A stretch of 33,408 nt of DNA from CAZVWH01 sp964631175 (GCA_964631175.1 CAZVWH010000023.1:1-33408), one strand, 5' to 3'; positions 1-8,606 are shown, counted from the stretch's first letter. Program-made: numbers and translations. Notes: a model not told the origin generated them from the sequence alone.

Positions 1-518
1 ATATAAAACTGCATCACAACGTAGGCGGCCTGCCGGCTGAGCTGGATTTCGAGCTTATTGAGCCGTTGCGGGAGCTATTTAAGGATGAGGTTCGGCTGGT
101 CGGCGAATACCTCGGCCTGCCGGAGGACGTCGTCTGGCGACATCCCTTCCCCGGCCCAGGCCTGGCGGTCAGAATTATCGGTGAGGTCACTACCAAAAGA
201 CTGGAAATCCTGCGAGCAGCGGATGAGATTCTGATTGATGAAATTCAATCAGCAGGGCTGTACAGAAAAATATCTCAGGCCTTAGCGGTGCTTTTGCCCG
301 TCTCAACGGTCGGCGTAATGGGCGATGAGCGAAGCTATGAAAATGTTATTGCAATCCGGGCGGTTGAAACTTCTGATTTTATGACTGCTGATTTCTCGCA
401 GATACCTCACGAAGTGCTTGGCATTATGTCAAGCAGGATTATAAATGAGGTTCGCGGCGTCAATCGTGTTGTATATGACATATCGAGCAAGCCACCGGCG
501 ACAATCGAATGGGAGTAG
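1..518 (+). CDS. guaA: GMP synthase (glutamine-hydrolysing), C-terminal part
   Basis: GuaA makes GMP from XMP, ATP and glutamine in the cytoplasm (purine synthesis). Only the last ~171 codons are present; the frame is open from base 3 and the 5' part lies outside the window. The visible part begins at the end of the ATP-pyrophosphatase domain (HHNVGGLP) and continues through the C-terminal dimerisation domain. That domain carries the family hallmarks RHPFPGPGL, SVGVMGDER-like (here VGVMGDERSY), RAVETSDFMTADF and the canonical end PPATIEWE followed by TAG at 516. The match runs to the family's exact C-terminus, so the 3' end is intact. Identification is very secure. Confidence 0.97.
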   Translation, partial: IKLHHNVGGLPAELDFELIEPLRELFKDEVRLVGEYLGLPEDVVWRHPFPGPGLAVRIIGEVTTKRLEILRAADEILIDEIQSAGLYRKISQALAVLLPVSTVGVMGDERSYENVIAIRAVETSDFMTADFSQIPHEVLGIMSSRIINEVRGVNRVVYDISSKPPATIEWE

Positions 519-689
519 TTTTTGTACCAGGCAGTAGGCATCAGTTCATCAGGATATCAAAAGGCAATATCCGTTTGTTTTTCCTGGTATCCTGATTTGC
601 TGATAATCTTCACACCGATGTCCTAATATCCTGATCTTATTTCATCACTGCTTATCAGAACATCAGACGAATATATACACACCACCGAA
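519..689. repeat. Short-word intergenic repeat (ATCAGGATATC type)
   Basis: The spacer between the convergent guaA and mlaA genes contains degenerate copies of one word in both orientations: CATCAGGATATC near 546-557, GGTATCCTGATTTGCTGAT near 586-604, TAATATCCTGAT near 623-634 and CTTATCAGAACATCAGAC near 651-668. The inverted copies could fold and serve as a bidirectional terminator, but there is no clean GC stem with a T-run. The pattern resembles other word-repeats in this window (17195-17275, 25386-25421, 28263-28317). Confidence 0.5.
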
Positions 690-1559
690 CTACTCTTGAA
701 TTTGCTTTTTACGATACTGAATATAGGCTTGACGCATCGCCACGTAAGGGTCAATTGCAGCGGATTTAAAATCCTCGTACTCTCCGATATGAAATGAGCC
801 TTCGTTGGTGACCTTTACGCCGGAGATACCAATAGAGACCTCCAAGGGTTCCACATAACGCGCCGGATTGAGAAACTGGTCGCCCACAAAGCCTACCGTG
901 TCCCGTAGCGTCGATGGCCCCAGCAGCGGCAATACAATATATAAGCCGTTTCCAAATCCATGTACGGCTAAAGTCTGGCCCAGATCTTCCTCGACAGGCT
1001 CCAGCCCCATTTTGTCTCTTGCCGGGTCGCCAAAACCCAGGATGCCGGATGTTGTATTGATAAGGAACCGCTCCAACTCTCTGTCAGCGGATTTGACTTT
1101 TCCCTGGAGATGGCAGTTGACGAAACGAATAGGTGTAGTCAAATTGTTGAAGAAATTACGGATGCCGATACGAATCGGCTGCGGTGCCACATCTCTGTAC
1201 ACCTGAGCGATAGGCTTGGCCACCCAGAAGTAGAGTATGTCATTGATACCATACATCATTCGATTCAGAGGCTCCAGCGGGTCCGCCACTTCAACCATCC
1301 GCTTGGTAAGCTCCTCGTCCAACAAGTCAAATTCGTCATCTGCAAGTCCCTTGTCAGGTTCATCTGAAGCCGACGAGACACTGTTGGCATCGGTAAGCGG
1401 TTGTTGTTCGTTCGATGAAGCTTCCACAACAAGGCCGGAAGACGGAGTTTTTTCAGAAACCGCGCATCCCACAGATGCCACGGCCAAAATGACCAAAACC
1501 ACGTTTAGTAGTCCCACATTATCCTTATTGGTGATCATGTCCAGTCCTTTTAATGCCAT
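690..1559 (-). CDS. mlaA: MlaA/VacJ-family outer-membrane lipoprotein
   Basis: 289-residue member of the MlaA (VacJ) family, which in Gram-negatives sits in the outer membrane and removes phospholipid from the outer leaflet. The N-terminus is a lipoprotein signal: a hydrophobic stretch (LLNVVLVILAV) followed by a lipobox-like ASVGC, placing the lipidated cysteine at residue 32. After a ~60-residue Ser/Asp/Glu-rich linker comes the MlaA domain with DPLEPLNRMMYGIND, the FFNNL/TPI region and a C-terminal ...AYIQYRKKQ. It is the last gene of a three-gene operon, 23 bases after the RND gene. Two ATGs are possible: the first has GAGGA about 7 bases upstream, and the second (residue 8) has AAGGA at similar spacing. 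Either keeps the signal peptide. Confidence 0.9.
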   Translation of the reverse strand: MALKGLDMITNKDNVGLLNVVLVILAVASVGCAVSEKTPSSGLVVEASSNEQQPLTDANSVSSASDEPDKGLADDEFDLLDEELTKRMVEVADPLEPLNRMMYGINDILYFWVAKPIAQVYRDVAPQPIRIGIRNFFNNLTTPIRFVNCHLQGKVKSADRELERFLINTTSGILGFGDPARDKMGLEPVEEDLGQTLAVHGFGNGLYIVLPLLGPSTLRDTVGFVGDQFLNPARYVEPLEVSIGISGVKVTNEGSFHIGEYEDFKSAAIDPYVAMRQAYIQYRKKQIQE

Positions 1560-1582
1560 TTGATCGTCCTCATTCTAATTTC

Positions 1583-4093
1583 TCAACTCTCTTTACCAAA
1601 TGGTTGGACTAAAATCAATAGTTGTGGCAAAAGGGTAAGGGCGGCAAGCAGCGCAATAAACATAGCTAAACTGGTCAGCAGACCAAAATAAACAGTAGGG
1701 ATGAAACTGGATAAAGCCAGGATGGAAAAACCTATGATAATAGTTACCGATGTATAGTACATAGCATGGCCAATACTTCCATGGCATCGATGCATCGTAG
1801 GCAGGTACTTGTGGTCTTTCTGAAATTCATCTTTGAATCTATGGATATAGTGAATCGTGTCATCGACGGCAATTCCCAAGCCGATAGCCGCGATGGTTAT
1901 CGTCATCATGTCGAGAGGAATGTTCAGCCAGCCCATTACGCCGAGCACGACTAAGATGGGAAGCACATTCGCAAGCATTGCAATCAGAGCTATTCTCAAC
2001 GACCTAAATAATATCAGAAACATCCCCGTCAACACCAGCACAGTAATGCCTAATGTTAGAATCTGGGAACCAAACAGGTTTTGAAGCATGTTATTGTACA
2101 GTACCAATAGGCCGGCCAGATGAACACGTCTCTCGTCAATATCCAATTTGCCGGTTAGATCTGCCTTGATTTTCTTCAGCAGCTCGTTGCGTCTCAAAGA
2201 CTTCTCGGAATCTCTTACCCGCAGCCAAAAGCGGACCTGATTGTGCTCCACCGAGACGTAAGGCTTAACCAGCATAGTCTTGAATTTGTCCGGCGTTTCA
2301 CTATAAAGCAGTGCGAGGTCAAAACTATCTAAAGCCTTGCCGTCGTTTAGTTTCTCAGCGACGCTTAACATATTGGCCAATGATAACACCTTGCCGGTTT
2401 CCGGCAGACTATCAAGATAACGGTGCACAGCCTTGACGCGGTCCATTTTTTCAGCGGTAAACCAGTATTTCTCGTCCGTCGCGGCCTCGTCAAATTCATC
2501 AAACTCATCGAATATGTCGCTGCTTTCCGCTTCATTCTGCCCACGCGGACCAGCAAGTGGTAGTGCGTTAGGCTCCTCAAAATCTACAATGATATCAAGA
2601 GGAGTAGTTCCGCCTAAATGTTGGTCGATTACTTTCATGCCCTGGTGAATCTCAGTGTTTTTCTCGAAGTAATCGATAAAACAGTTTTCTACATCAAGCC
2701 TTGATATGCCAACAAGGCTGAAGATAAAGATAAGGCCGCTGATAATCATGATCGGTATGCCGTGTGCTTCGGTCAATTTGGCTGTGACGGATGTGACGGA
2801 AAATTGCCACTCTCGTTTAACGGGGGGCTTATCTTTGGGCATCAGAATCAGCACAGCTGGAAAAATTAGAAAGGTCACAATCAGCGATACAAACAGACCG
2901 ACAATCATCATCCAGCCGAACGTGATGACCGGTAAGATGTCACAAAACACTAAAGACCCAAAACCGGCAACCGTAGTTAGCACCGCATACACACAAGGCT
3001 TCAGCTTCAATCGGACGGTATCAAGAATTAACCGGCGATTAGGCTCCTGGGGACTCTGGGCGAGCAGCTCTCGATATCGCACGATTAAATGAATAGAAAT
3101 AGCCATGGTGATGATCAGTTGCAAAGAAATAAAATTGGAGGATATGACCGTTACCTCCCAGCCTAACCATCCCAACAGACCAAACATGCAGATTGCGGAA
3201 AGCACACAGCAGAGCAATGGCAGGAGCACCCAGCGTTTTCTCCTGAAGATAATGCCCAGCGTAATAACCAGAAAGAGCAAGACTCCAAGACCAAACACCT
3301 TCAGGTCATTTTTAATGAAGGCAATCATATCGGTCGCGATCATACTGACGCCGCCAAGAAACAGCTCGGCATCGCTGCGATATTTGTCCATTATCGATCG
3401 TATTGCTGTGATATCCTCACGACGCTGCCGCCTCATTGTGTCTCTGTGTTGTTGAAATTGTTCGAGAACGCGCTTCAGCTCGGCACGCTCATCCGGGGTT
3501 AGTAAGCCGGCGGCTTTTCTCTGCTGCAACCGGTTGCGCTGCTCAAACAAATCGTGATAGACATCGTCGTCCGGGAAATTAATAAGTAGTGCCGTGGTAT
3601 TTAAATCCGGACTGAGCAGCAGATTTTGATAAAGGGGACTATCGCGAAATTCTATCCTGGCCAGCTCTTTGTCAACTGTCGGCGATTCGAGGGTGGCAAG
3701 ATCTGCGGTAAGGTCCTTGAGTGAGACGTGGCAACTTTCCAGCAGAGGGACGTCCAGAATGGAAACCACCGATAGGACATTTTCTATAGACCTCAAATCA
3801 TCTCGCATTTGAGCCAAAGTGGCCAGCGCATCTGGCGAAAACAGGTCTCCTCTGGGAGTATATGTCAGTACCAGAAAGTCATGCTGTCCGTAGCGGGAGT
3901 CTATCAAACGTGAGTAACGCAGGTCCTCATCATGCTGAAGAACCAGCGTCTCTGCGGAAGCATCCAGTCTGAAACGTAGAGCCTGAAAGGAAAAAACAAC
4001 AGCAACTGCGAGCATACAGAGAATAACTATCCGGGGATGCTGGAGGAGCACTCGGTCGAAAAATAATGGCGTCACAGAGAAGTATTTCTTCAT
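1583..4093 (-). CDS. RND/MMPL-family exporter, HpnN-like lipid transporter
   Basis: 836-residue inner-membrane transporter of the RND superfamily in the single-chain MMPL/HpnN-like form. The layout is TM1 (about residues 22-40), a large periplasmic loop, a six-helix sterol-sensing-like half (about 265-420), TM7, a second periplasmic loop and a second six-helix half (about 680-830). The second half carries GIAVDDTIHYIHR around residue 744, the paired acidic residues expected for proton relay in RND pumps. The equivalent helix of the first half (MAISIHLIVRYREL) lacks them. An acidic repeat FDEFDEFDEA lies in the second loop near residue 530. It sits between the MlaC-like and MlaA-like genes with gaps of 29 and 23 bases. 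The likely role is moving lipid between the inner membrane and the MlaC/MlaA pair; the substrate is inferred from context only. Confidence 0.88.
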   Translation of the reverse strand: MKKYFSVTPLFFDRVLLQHPRIVILCMLAVAVVFSFQALRFRLDASAETLVLQHDEDLRYSRLIDSRYGQHDFLVLTYTPRGDLFSPDALATLAQMRDDLRSIENVLSVVSILDVPLLESCHVSLKDLTADLATLESPTVDKELARIEFRDSPLYQNLLLSPDLNTTALLINFPDDDVYHDLFEQRNRLQQRKAAGLLTPDERAELKRVLEQFQQHRDTMRRQRREDITAIRSIMDKYRSDAELFLGGVSMIATDMIAFIKNDLKVFGLGVLLFLVITLGIIFRRKRWVLLPLLCCVLSAICMFGLLGWLGWEVTVISSNFISLQLIITMAISIHLIVRYRELLAQSPQEPNRRLILDTVRLKLKPCVYAVLTTVAGFGSLVFCDILPVITFGWMMIVGLFVSLIVTFLIFPAVLILMPKDKPPVKREWQFSVTSVTAKLTEAHGIPIMIISGLIFIFSLVGISRLDVENCFIDYFEKNTEIHQGMKVIDQHLGGTTPLDIIVDFEEPNALPLAGPRGQNEAESSDIFDEFDEFDEAATDEKYWFTAEKMDRVKAVHRYLDSLPETGKVLSLANMLSVAEKLNDGKALDSFDLALLYSETPDKFKTMLVKPYVSVEHNQVRFWLRVRDSEKSLRRNELLKKIKADLTGKLDIDERRVHLAGLLVLYNNMLQNLFGSQILTLGITVLVLTGMFLILFRSLRIALIAMLANVLPILVVLGVMGWLNIPLDMMTITIAAIGLGIAVDDTIHYIHRFKDEFQKDHKYLPTMHRCHGSIGHAMYYTSVTIIIGFSILALSSFIPTVYFGLLTSLAMFIALLAALTLLPQLLILVQPFGKES

Positions 4094-4122
4094 ATACCGG
4101 TCCGATTAAGCAGCTTTGTGGG

Positions 4123-4740
4123 TCAAGACTCTGGCGGTTTTCCCAATTGAGAAAGGAGGTCCTTAATGGTGCCGTTGCGAAGGATGTCATCAAATTGCGC
4201 CCGATAAGTCAAGAGGATGCTGACGCCCTGTATTTCTACATCATAAGTCTTCCAGTCCCCCTTTGGCGGCCCCGTCTTGCGAAGCTTATACAGCATGTTT
4301 ATCTTTTTGTCCTTTGATACCAACTCTACGGGGATGTAGATAATGCGTTCCTTCTTCGGTACTGCGTTTTTGAATAGAATTGTTTCATTCGTGTAGAGCA
4401 TGACCTTTCTCGTATATGAATGTACCAGCCGTTCGGCAAAAAGCTCTGTGAATTGCTCACGCTGTGACGGGGTAAATTTTGGCCAATGTGTCCTGCCCAA
4501 TGCGAGCTGTGCCATTACTTGGAAATCAAAGATTGGACTCACGATTTTTGTGACTTCTTCCTCTTTCGCTTGCTGGTCTGTATCTTTTTTCTTTATAACC
4601 GAAAGTATGGCATCCCACTTGGCCTGCAACAGCTCTTTCGGACCATTCGGATCGTTAGGCTCGTTAGGACCCTTAACATCTGCATTAACACACTGAGCTG
4701 CAAGCAATAAAATTAAAATGGGATACCATATACATCTCAT
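4123..4740 (-). CDS. mlaC: MlaC/Ttg2-family periplasmic lipid-binding protein
   Basis: 205-residue member of the MlaC/Ttg2D (toluene tolerance, HpnM-like) family, a soluble periplasmic phospholipid carrier. There is a clear signal peptide (ILILLLAAQCVNA, cleavage after about residue 20). Next come an Asn/Asp/Pro-rich stretch of repeated PN/PNDPN and the MlaC fold, with LGRTHWPKFTPSQREQFTELF, TRKVMLYTNE, a basic KLRKTG segment, DVEIQGVSILLTYRAQFDDIL and a C-terminal LLSQLGK. AAAGGAG lies 6 bases before the ATG, a strong ribosome-binding site. It is the first gene of the mlaC > RND > mlaA operon, with a candidate promoter at 4807-4834. No MlaD, MlaE, MlaF or MlaB gene is present nearby. Confidence 0.9.
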   Translation of the reverse strand: MRCIWYPILILLLAAQCVNADVKGPNEPNDPNGPKELLQAKWDAILSVIKKKDTDQQAKEEEVTKIVSPIFDFQVMAQLALGRTHWPKFTPSQREQFTELFAERLVHSYTRKVMLYTNETILFKNAVPKKERIIYIPVELVSKDKKINMLYKLRKTGPPKGDWKTYDVEIQGVSILLTYRAQFDDILRNGTIKDLLSQLGKPPES

Positions 4741-4806
4741 TGTTCACTCCTTTTTACTCTGCGAAGCATCCGTAATAGACGGGTTTGTGTCTCTGCGCTA
4801 ATCACA

Positions 4807-4834
4807 ATTGTACCGAAAGGCTGGGAGAATTCAA
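4807..4834 (-). promoter_or_regulatory. Candidate sigma-70 promoter of the mlaC-RND-mlaA operon
   Basis: On the minus strand TTGAAT (-35) and TACAAT (-10) are separated by 16 bases, giving a start about 75 bases before the mlaC ATG. Both hexamers match the consensus at four to five positions. The prediction is by eye only. Confidence 0.45.
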
Positions 4835-5228
4835 ATAGAAATATGCTATACATTCATCCCCAAGACTTTGGCCAATTTAGTAAAACCGCTTGTATTCTCC
4901 TTCATGGCAGGCCAACTCTTATAATACGCCTGCATGTTCTGCCGATTACCTGATGACTCGAATAAAGACAGGTGACAGCTTCAAGCCCGCCACAAGAAAA
5001 GTCGAAGGGCTCAGCTCGGAAGCAGGCTTATAGAGACAGGAATTCATAATTTTTGCCTGAATTATATGCTTTTTCGTCATCTCTGAGAATACGATACGCT
5101 TTAAAGCATCCCACCCCCACGTCTTCTTGTCCCGCTGCCCCGCCTTGCGTCGGGAGATGCAGGGGTAGTCGAAGACAAGAGTGGGGAGGCAATCAGATGT
5201 AAAAAGAGGTGTCCTATAAAAAGTTTTC

Positions 5229-5262
5229 TTGACAAATCTGCTAAATTTTGGTTAATTATAAT
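5229..5262 (+). promoter_or_regulatory. Candidate promoter of the FHA-GAF gene
   Basis: A perfect TTGACA at 5229-5234 is followed by an A+T-rich stretch. TTAATT at 5252 gives the ideal 17-base spacing, while a perfect TATAAT at 5257-5262 gives 22, which is too long for a standard promoter. The element lies ~40-70 bases before the ATG, where a promoter is expected, but which hexamer is the -10 is unclear. Confidence 0.45.
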
Positions 5263-5300
5263 AAATACGATTAGAGCATTATCACGCGGAGGAAAGTGTA

Positions 5301-6185
5301 ATGCGTCTGCTTTTAAAACAAAAAGAGGCCACGGCCAAGGAGTTTTTATTCACCGAAGGCCCTATTTCCATCGGCAGAGGGTTAAACAGCCACGTTTTAT
5401 TACCTGACAGAACGGTCTCGAAACAGCACGCCGTAATATCTGTTACCGACGACGGGAAATGGATAGTAACAGATATGGATTCAGCTAACAAAACATATCT
5501 AAATGGCAAGCCAATCCACAAAGCCGAAATCAAAACCGGAGATAGTCTTCACATAACGGATTTTACTATTGAAATCAATCTCGAAGACAAACCAGAAGTC
5601 AACCAGCAGAGTCAACTGGAAGACACACTTAATCTGGAAGCATCGCTGGCAATACCAGTTCACGAAACCGTTGTAAGAAAACCGGATGCCGGTCATGCGC
5701 CGGCTATGAGACTGCCGGCCAAAAGACTAAACGATTTTTCGCAGGCTACCGAGGCCATCTGTGAAACTAAAACGCTTGAAGAATTACTGCTGACCTTATT
5801 GAATATCACGCTAAAACAATTTAGTGCATTTCATACATGGTGTGCATTGAGAGAACAACCCAACGGCCCTATGACCTATCATGCAGGTAAAAGACGGGAC
5901 GGCAAAGTGGTGGAGCTAAGCAGCCTAAAACTTGGTGAAAAAATTAATCATGCGGTCGAAAGGGGTCAGTCTATGGTCATGCCGCGAGTTGCGGCTGATG
6001 TAGAGGAAAAGGCAAGAATACGCTCGGCAATGATAGCAACAATTAGGCGGTCCGCCGGCTGTTACGGCGTCTTGTATGTTGACAATGCTATGGTGCATGA
6101 ACACTACAGCCTAAGCGATTTGGATTATCTGATGCTGCTGGCAATGCACACAGCCGCAGTACTACAAAACCTCTTGAAGGAATGA
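5301..6185 (+). CDS. FHA-GAF domain signalling protein
   Basis: 294-residue cytoplasmic protein with no signal peptide. Residues ~5-95 form a forkhead-associated (FHA) domain, which binds phosphothreonine peptides; its key residues are present (G25-R26, S40, H43, N63, N68-G69). A ~40-residue linker leads to a GAF-like domain (about 140-293) containing the typical segment CYGVLYVDNA and a C-terminal helix. FHA-GAF proteins usually act as phospho-dependent scaffolds or regulators downstream of Ser/Thr kinases. No kinase is adjacent; the nearest one in the window is at 28348-29682. GGAGG lies 9-10 bases before the ATG, and the gene is monocistronic. The partner and the ligand of the GAF domain cannot be read from sequence. 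Confidence 0.85.
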   Translation: MRLLLKQKEATAKEFLFTEGPISIGRGLNSHVLLPDRTVSKQHAVISVTDDGKWIVTDMDSANKTYLNGKPIHKAEIKTGDSLHITDFTIEINLEDKPEVNQQSQLEDTLNLEASLAIPVHETVVRKPDAGHAPAMRLPAKRLNDFSQATEAICETKTLEELLLTLLNITLKQFSAFHTWCALREQPNGPMTYHAGKRRDGKVVELSSLKLGEKINHAVERGQSMVMPRVAADVEEKARIRSAMIATIRRSAGCYGVLYVDNAMVHEHYSLSDLDYLMLLAMHTAAVLQNLLKE

Positions 6186-6257
6186 ACAGAAAGCGCTAAA
6201 CAGCCGGGCAGAAATGTGCTATATGCCATATATTCGGCGGCAATGCTGGCAGTTCTG

Positions 6258-7643
6258 TTAATAAGCCACTTTATTTTTTCGCTGAAGGATGGAAGTTTTT
6301 TCTCTGGTGAATTTTATTCCTCTGCCTGTCACTATCTGGTTTTGTTCTCTGACGAACTCAATGTATTGCAGTAGCGCCCAGGCACTGTTATCCCACCTCA
6401 TCTGATAACCTCTCTGGTGGGCCTGCCTTTCCATAATAAGTCTCCTGCCCTTGTGAAACACGACATAATCAAGCGCTTGGGCTATCTGTTCGACAGAAGG
6501 CTCATCAGGGTCAACCAATATACCTCTTGCATACCTGCCCCTTACAACACCCGGTGGACATCGTTTATTCGAATGAATCAACTCCCTGGCGTACCGAAAC
6601 TTTGTTGCAATAGCGACTCTACCTGCCCCCAGAGTATCGGCTAATATGCCGCTCGATATCTGCTCCATATTAAGATATGGCAGCACCACCACGTTTGTCG
6701 CACCGTAAAGCTTCAGCAAAGCAGCCTCATCGAGAAAAGTATCGAGAAAGACAACATCACATTTATCACAGTCCACTGTCTTGAGGTCATGCGCCTTACA
6801 CCATCGCAATTTACAATCTTCAAGAGCCTGATTTATTACCGCTTGACATTCTCGGTAGGGCTGGCCACCATCAGCCCTAACAAATTCGGGGTGAAACTGT
6901 CCTGCTATTAAATAGACTATATTTTTTCTCTGACTTTCCGTACAGGACTCTTTCAGAAACCTGCCGTAAGCTCGTATGCCATATTGGATCCCTTTGTCCG
7001 GAGAAAGAAGTCCAAGCGTCGTGATGAGAAAACGATTTTCCAAACCAAGCTCCTTTTTTATCGCCAATCGGTCGTATTGAGAAGGATGCTGCATTCTGAT
7101 CCCGTGGTCAATATGCTTTAGTTTTGAATGGTCGATTCCGTAAGCCTCGGATTCAAGTATGTCAATAGCACTTTCCGTGGTGACAATAAGTCCTTCACTA
7201 AAATTAGCAAGCTCTTGTACGATCCTTTTTTTATGAGGACCCGGCTCATTGAGGACCGTATGCAAATAAACTAACGTTGTCAGCTCCTGCTCGCCAAATT
7301 CTTTTGCCATTTCAACAAAGTTTGTACCCTGACCATCATTTCCATCCTTGTCCGGGTCAAGTCCATATTCGTGTTGTAATATAATAACGGTAGGATTAGC
7401 ACTTTCGCGTGCACGAGTTATTATATTAGTCCTTGTATCAACCCAGGATTGTAGATTATATTGGTCTATGATAAGGTCCACAGGAATGTCATATCGACCA
7501 TTATTATTATCTATAGCCGCCACTCTTATATGGCCGACTTCGGCTGTTAAGTGCTCCAAGGCGGTGGCTAAATCACGTGAAAACGTCCCTATACCGCATC
7601 TCCGTGGCGGGTAGGTGCTTACTATCCTAATGTTATACGGCAT
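6258..7643 (-). CDS. GT4-family glycosyltransferase
   Basis: 461-residue retaining glycosyltransferase of the GT-B fold, family 4. The N-terminal half opens with a Gly-rich acceptor loop (TYPPRRCGIGTFSRDLA, about 9-25) and includes LQHEYG. The C-terminal half shows the donor-binding signature: FLITTLGLLSPDKGIQYGIRA (about 200-220), then E-x7-like EAALLKLYGATNVVVLPY and Q-ISSGILADTLGAGR. There is no signal peptide or membrane helix, so it acts in the cytoplasm, with a sugar nucleotide as likely donor. Donor and acceptor sugars are unknown. The C-terminus (NKVAY) is slightly extended. Upstream spacing offers only a weak CAGGA ribosome site. It converges with the FHA gene, 72 bases apart. Confidence 0.85.
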   Translation of the reverse strand: MPYNIRIVSTYPPRRCGIGTFSRDLATALEHLTAEVGHIRVAAIDNNNGRYDIPVDLIIDQYNLQSWVDTRTNIITRARESANPTVIILQHEYGLDPDKDGNDGQGTNFVEMAKEFGEQELTTLVYLHTVLNEPGPHKKRIVQELANFSEGLIVTTESAIDILESEAYGIDHSKLKHIDHGIRMQHPSQYDRLAIKKELGLENRFLITTLGLLSPDKGIQYGIRAYGRFLKESCTESQRKNIVYLIAGQFHPEFVRADGGQPYRECQAVINQALEDCKLRWCKAHDLKTVDCDKCDVVFLDTFLDEAALLKLYGATNVVVLPYLNMEQISSGILADTLGAGRVAIATKFRYARELIHSNKRCPPGVVRGRYARGILVDPDEPSVEQIAQALDYVVFHKGRRLIMERQAHQRGYQMRWDNSAWALLQYIEFVREQNQIVTGRGIKFTREKTSILQRKNKVAY

Positions 7644-7753
7644 CGCGAATCCTGGGTTTAAGCTTGCTTCTTGTTGATCAAAATTTTACGGATTTATACG
7701 CAGAAATCAAGGATTTTCTATTTGTTCACAAACACAAAATCCCGATACATAAA

Positions 7754-7773
7754 CCCCCCAATAAATTGGGGGG
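7754..7773. terminator. GC hairpin upstream of the SDR gene
   Basis: A perfect 8-bp stem (CCCCCCAA/TTGGGGGG) with a TAAA loop, followed on the plus strand by CTAAATATTTTT. It has the shape of an intrinsic terminator, yet no plus-strand gene ends just upstream (the FHA gene ends 1.5 kb away). It may instead be a leader or attenuator hairpin of the SDR gene. Its design matches the terminator at 8607-8630. Confidence 0.5.
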
Positions 7774-7828
7774 CTAAATATTTTTGTCCTGTTGCTATGT
7801 GATTTGCTTTGTGCTTTACTATTGTCTT

Positions 7829-8602
7829 ATGGAAAGTAGCCCTTTTGATTTATCGGGCAAAACTGCTTTAGTTACCGGCGGCAGCAGAGGTATCGGCTTA
7901 GCCGTGGCAAAAGGCTTAGCTCAACATGGAGCAAACATTGCAATTATCGCCCGCACGGAAAAACAGCTTAAGCACGCCCAAAAGCAAATCCAAGCTGAAA
8001 CAGAAAAACACGTCTGGACCTATCCATTTGACCTGGCTAATACAAATGCAATAAGTGCACCTTGGCAGGATGTACTAAAAGAAACAAAAGGCGTTGACAT
8101 CTTGGTTAATTGCGCAGGGATAACCCACCGAGCACCGGCTGAGGATGTTGAATTGAAGGACTGGAACCAGGTCATTGATGTAAATCTGACCGCCGTATTT
8201 GCACTTTCGCAGGTTTTTTGTCAGCATCGAAAACAAATTGGAGCTGGCGGCAAGATTATCAATATTGGCTCGCTGATGTGTCATGGGGCTCGGCCTACAA
8301 ACACGGCTTACGCATGTAGTAAAGGCGGCGTGATGATGCTGACAAAGTCATTGGCTGTGGAGTGGGCAAAATATAATATTAACGTCAATGCGATCGGGCC
8401 GGGCTATATCACCACCGACCTCACCGCTGGCCTACAGACCGATCCGAATCTAAACAAATGGGTCATCTCAAAAACTCCACTCGGCAGATGGGGTCAGCCG
8501 AACGACCTTGTCGGAACGGCTGTTTTCTTAGCCTCAAGCGCCAGTGACTTCATCACCGGCCAAATTATATACGTTGACGGCGGCTGGCTGGCCTTGCTAT
8601 AA
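7829..8602 (+). CDS. SDR oxidoreductase, gluconate 5-dehydrogenase-like
   Basis: 257-residue classical short-chain dehydrogenase. The cofactor motif TGGSRGIG is at residues 16-23 and the structural NCAG at 94-97. The catalytic triad is S148, Y161 and K165 (YACSK), with active-site Asn in the DVNLTAVF segment. The segment ARPTNTAYACSKGG with VEWAKYN and IGPGYITTDL is typical of the gluconate 5-dehydrogenase / 2-deoxy-D-gluconate 3-dehydrogenase branch (IdnO/KduD). A sugar-acid keto reduction is therefore likely but not proven. A TTG 45 bases upstream (7784) is in frame, but it adds a Cys/Tyr-rich stretch unlike the family, so the ATG at 7829 is preferred despite a poor ribosome site. The gene ends at a strong hairpin shared with the convergent neighbour. 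Confidence 0.85.
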   Translation: MESSPFDLSGKTALVTGGSRGIGLAVAKGLAQHGANIAIIARTEKQLKHAQKQIQAETEKHVWTYPFDLANTNAISAPWQDVLKETKGVDILVNCAGITHRAPAEDVELKDWNQVIDVNLTAVFALSQVFCQHRKQIGAGGKIINIGSLMCHGARPTNTAYACSKGGVMMLTKSLAVEWAKYNINVNAIGPGYITTDLTAGLQTDPNLNKWVISKTPLGRWGQPNDLVGTAVFLASSASDFITGQIIYVDGGWLALL

Positions 8603-8606
8603 AGAC

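Larger units (their letters stand above)
4741..5300. other. Intergenic region with promoters and an imperfect inverted repeat
   Basis: About 560 bases between the divergent mlaC-type operon and the FHA gene, with no convincing ORF or RNA gene. It holds a candidate promoter for each side (4807-4834 minus, 5229-5262 plus). It also holds an imperfect inverted repeat: CCCCAC at 5115 plus TCTTGTC at 5125 pair with GACAAGAGTGGGG at 5174-5186, enclosing a G+C-rich core. Around 4990-5030 is GTCGAAGGGCTCAGCTC, which resembles the CTGAGCTTGTCGAAGGG palindrome arm at 25690-25715. Confidence 0.5.

Noticed and set aside
5257..5262. Perfect TATAAT as the FHA gene -10 with TTGACA
   Set aside because: The spacing to TTGACA would be 22 bases, too long for a standard promoter; the pairing is left undecided in the annotation.
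7784..7828. TTG-started extension of the SDR gene
   Set aside because: The added 15 residues are Cys/Tyr-rich, lie directly after the hairpin and have no counterpart in SDR proteins, so the ATG at 7829 was chosen.
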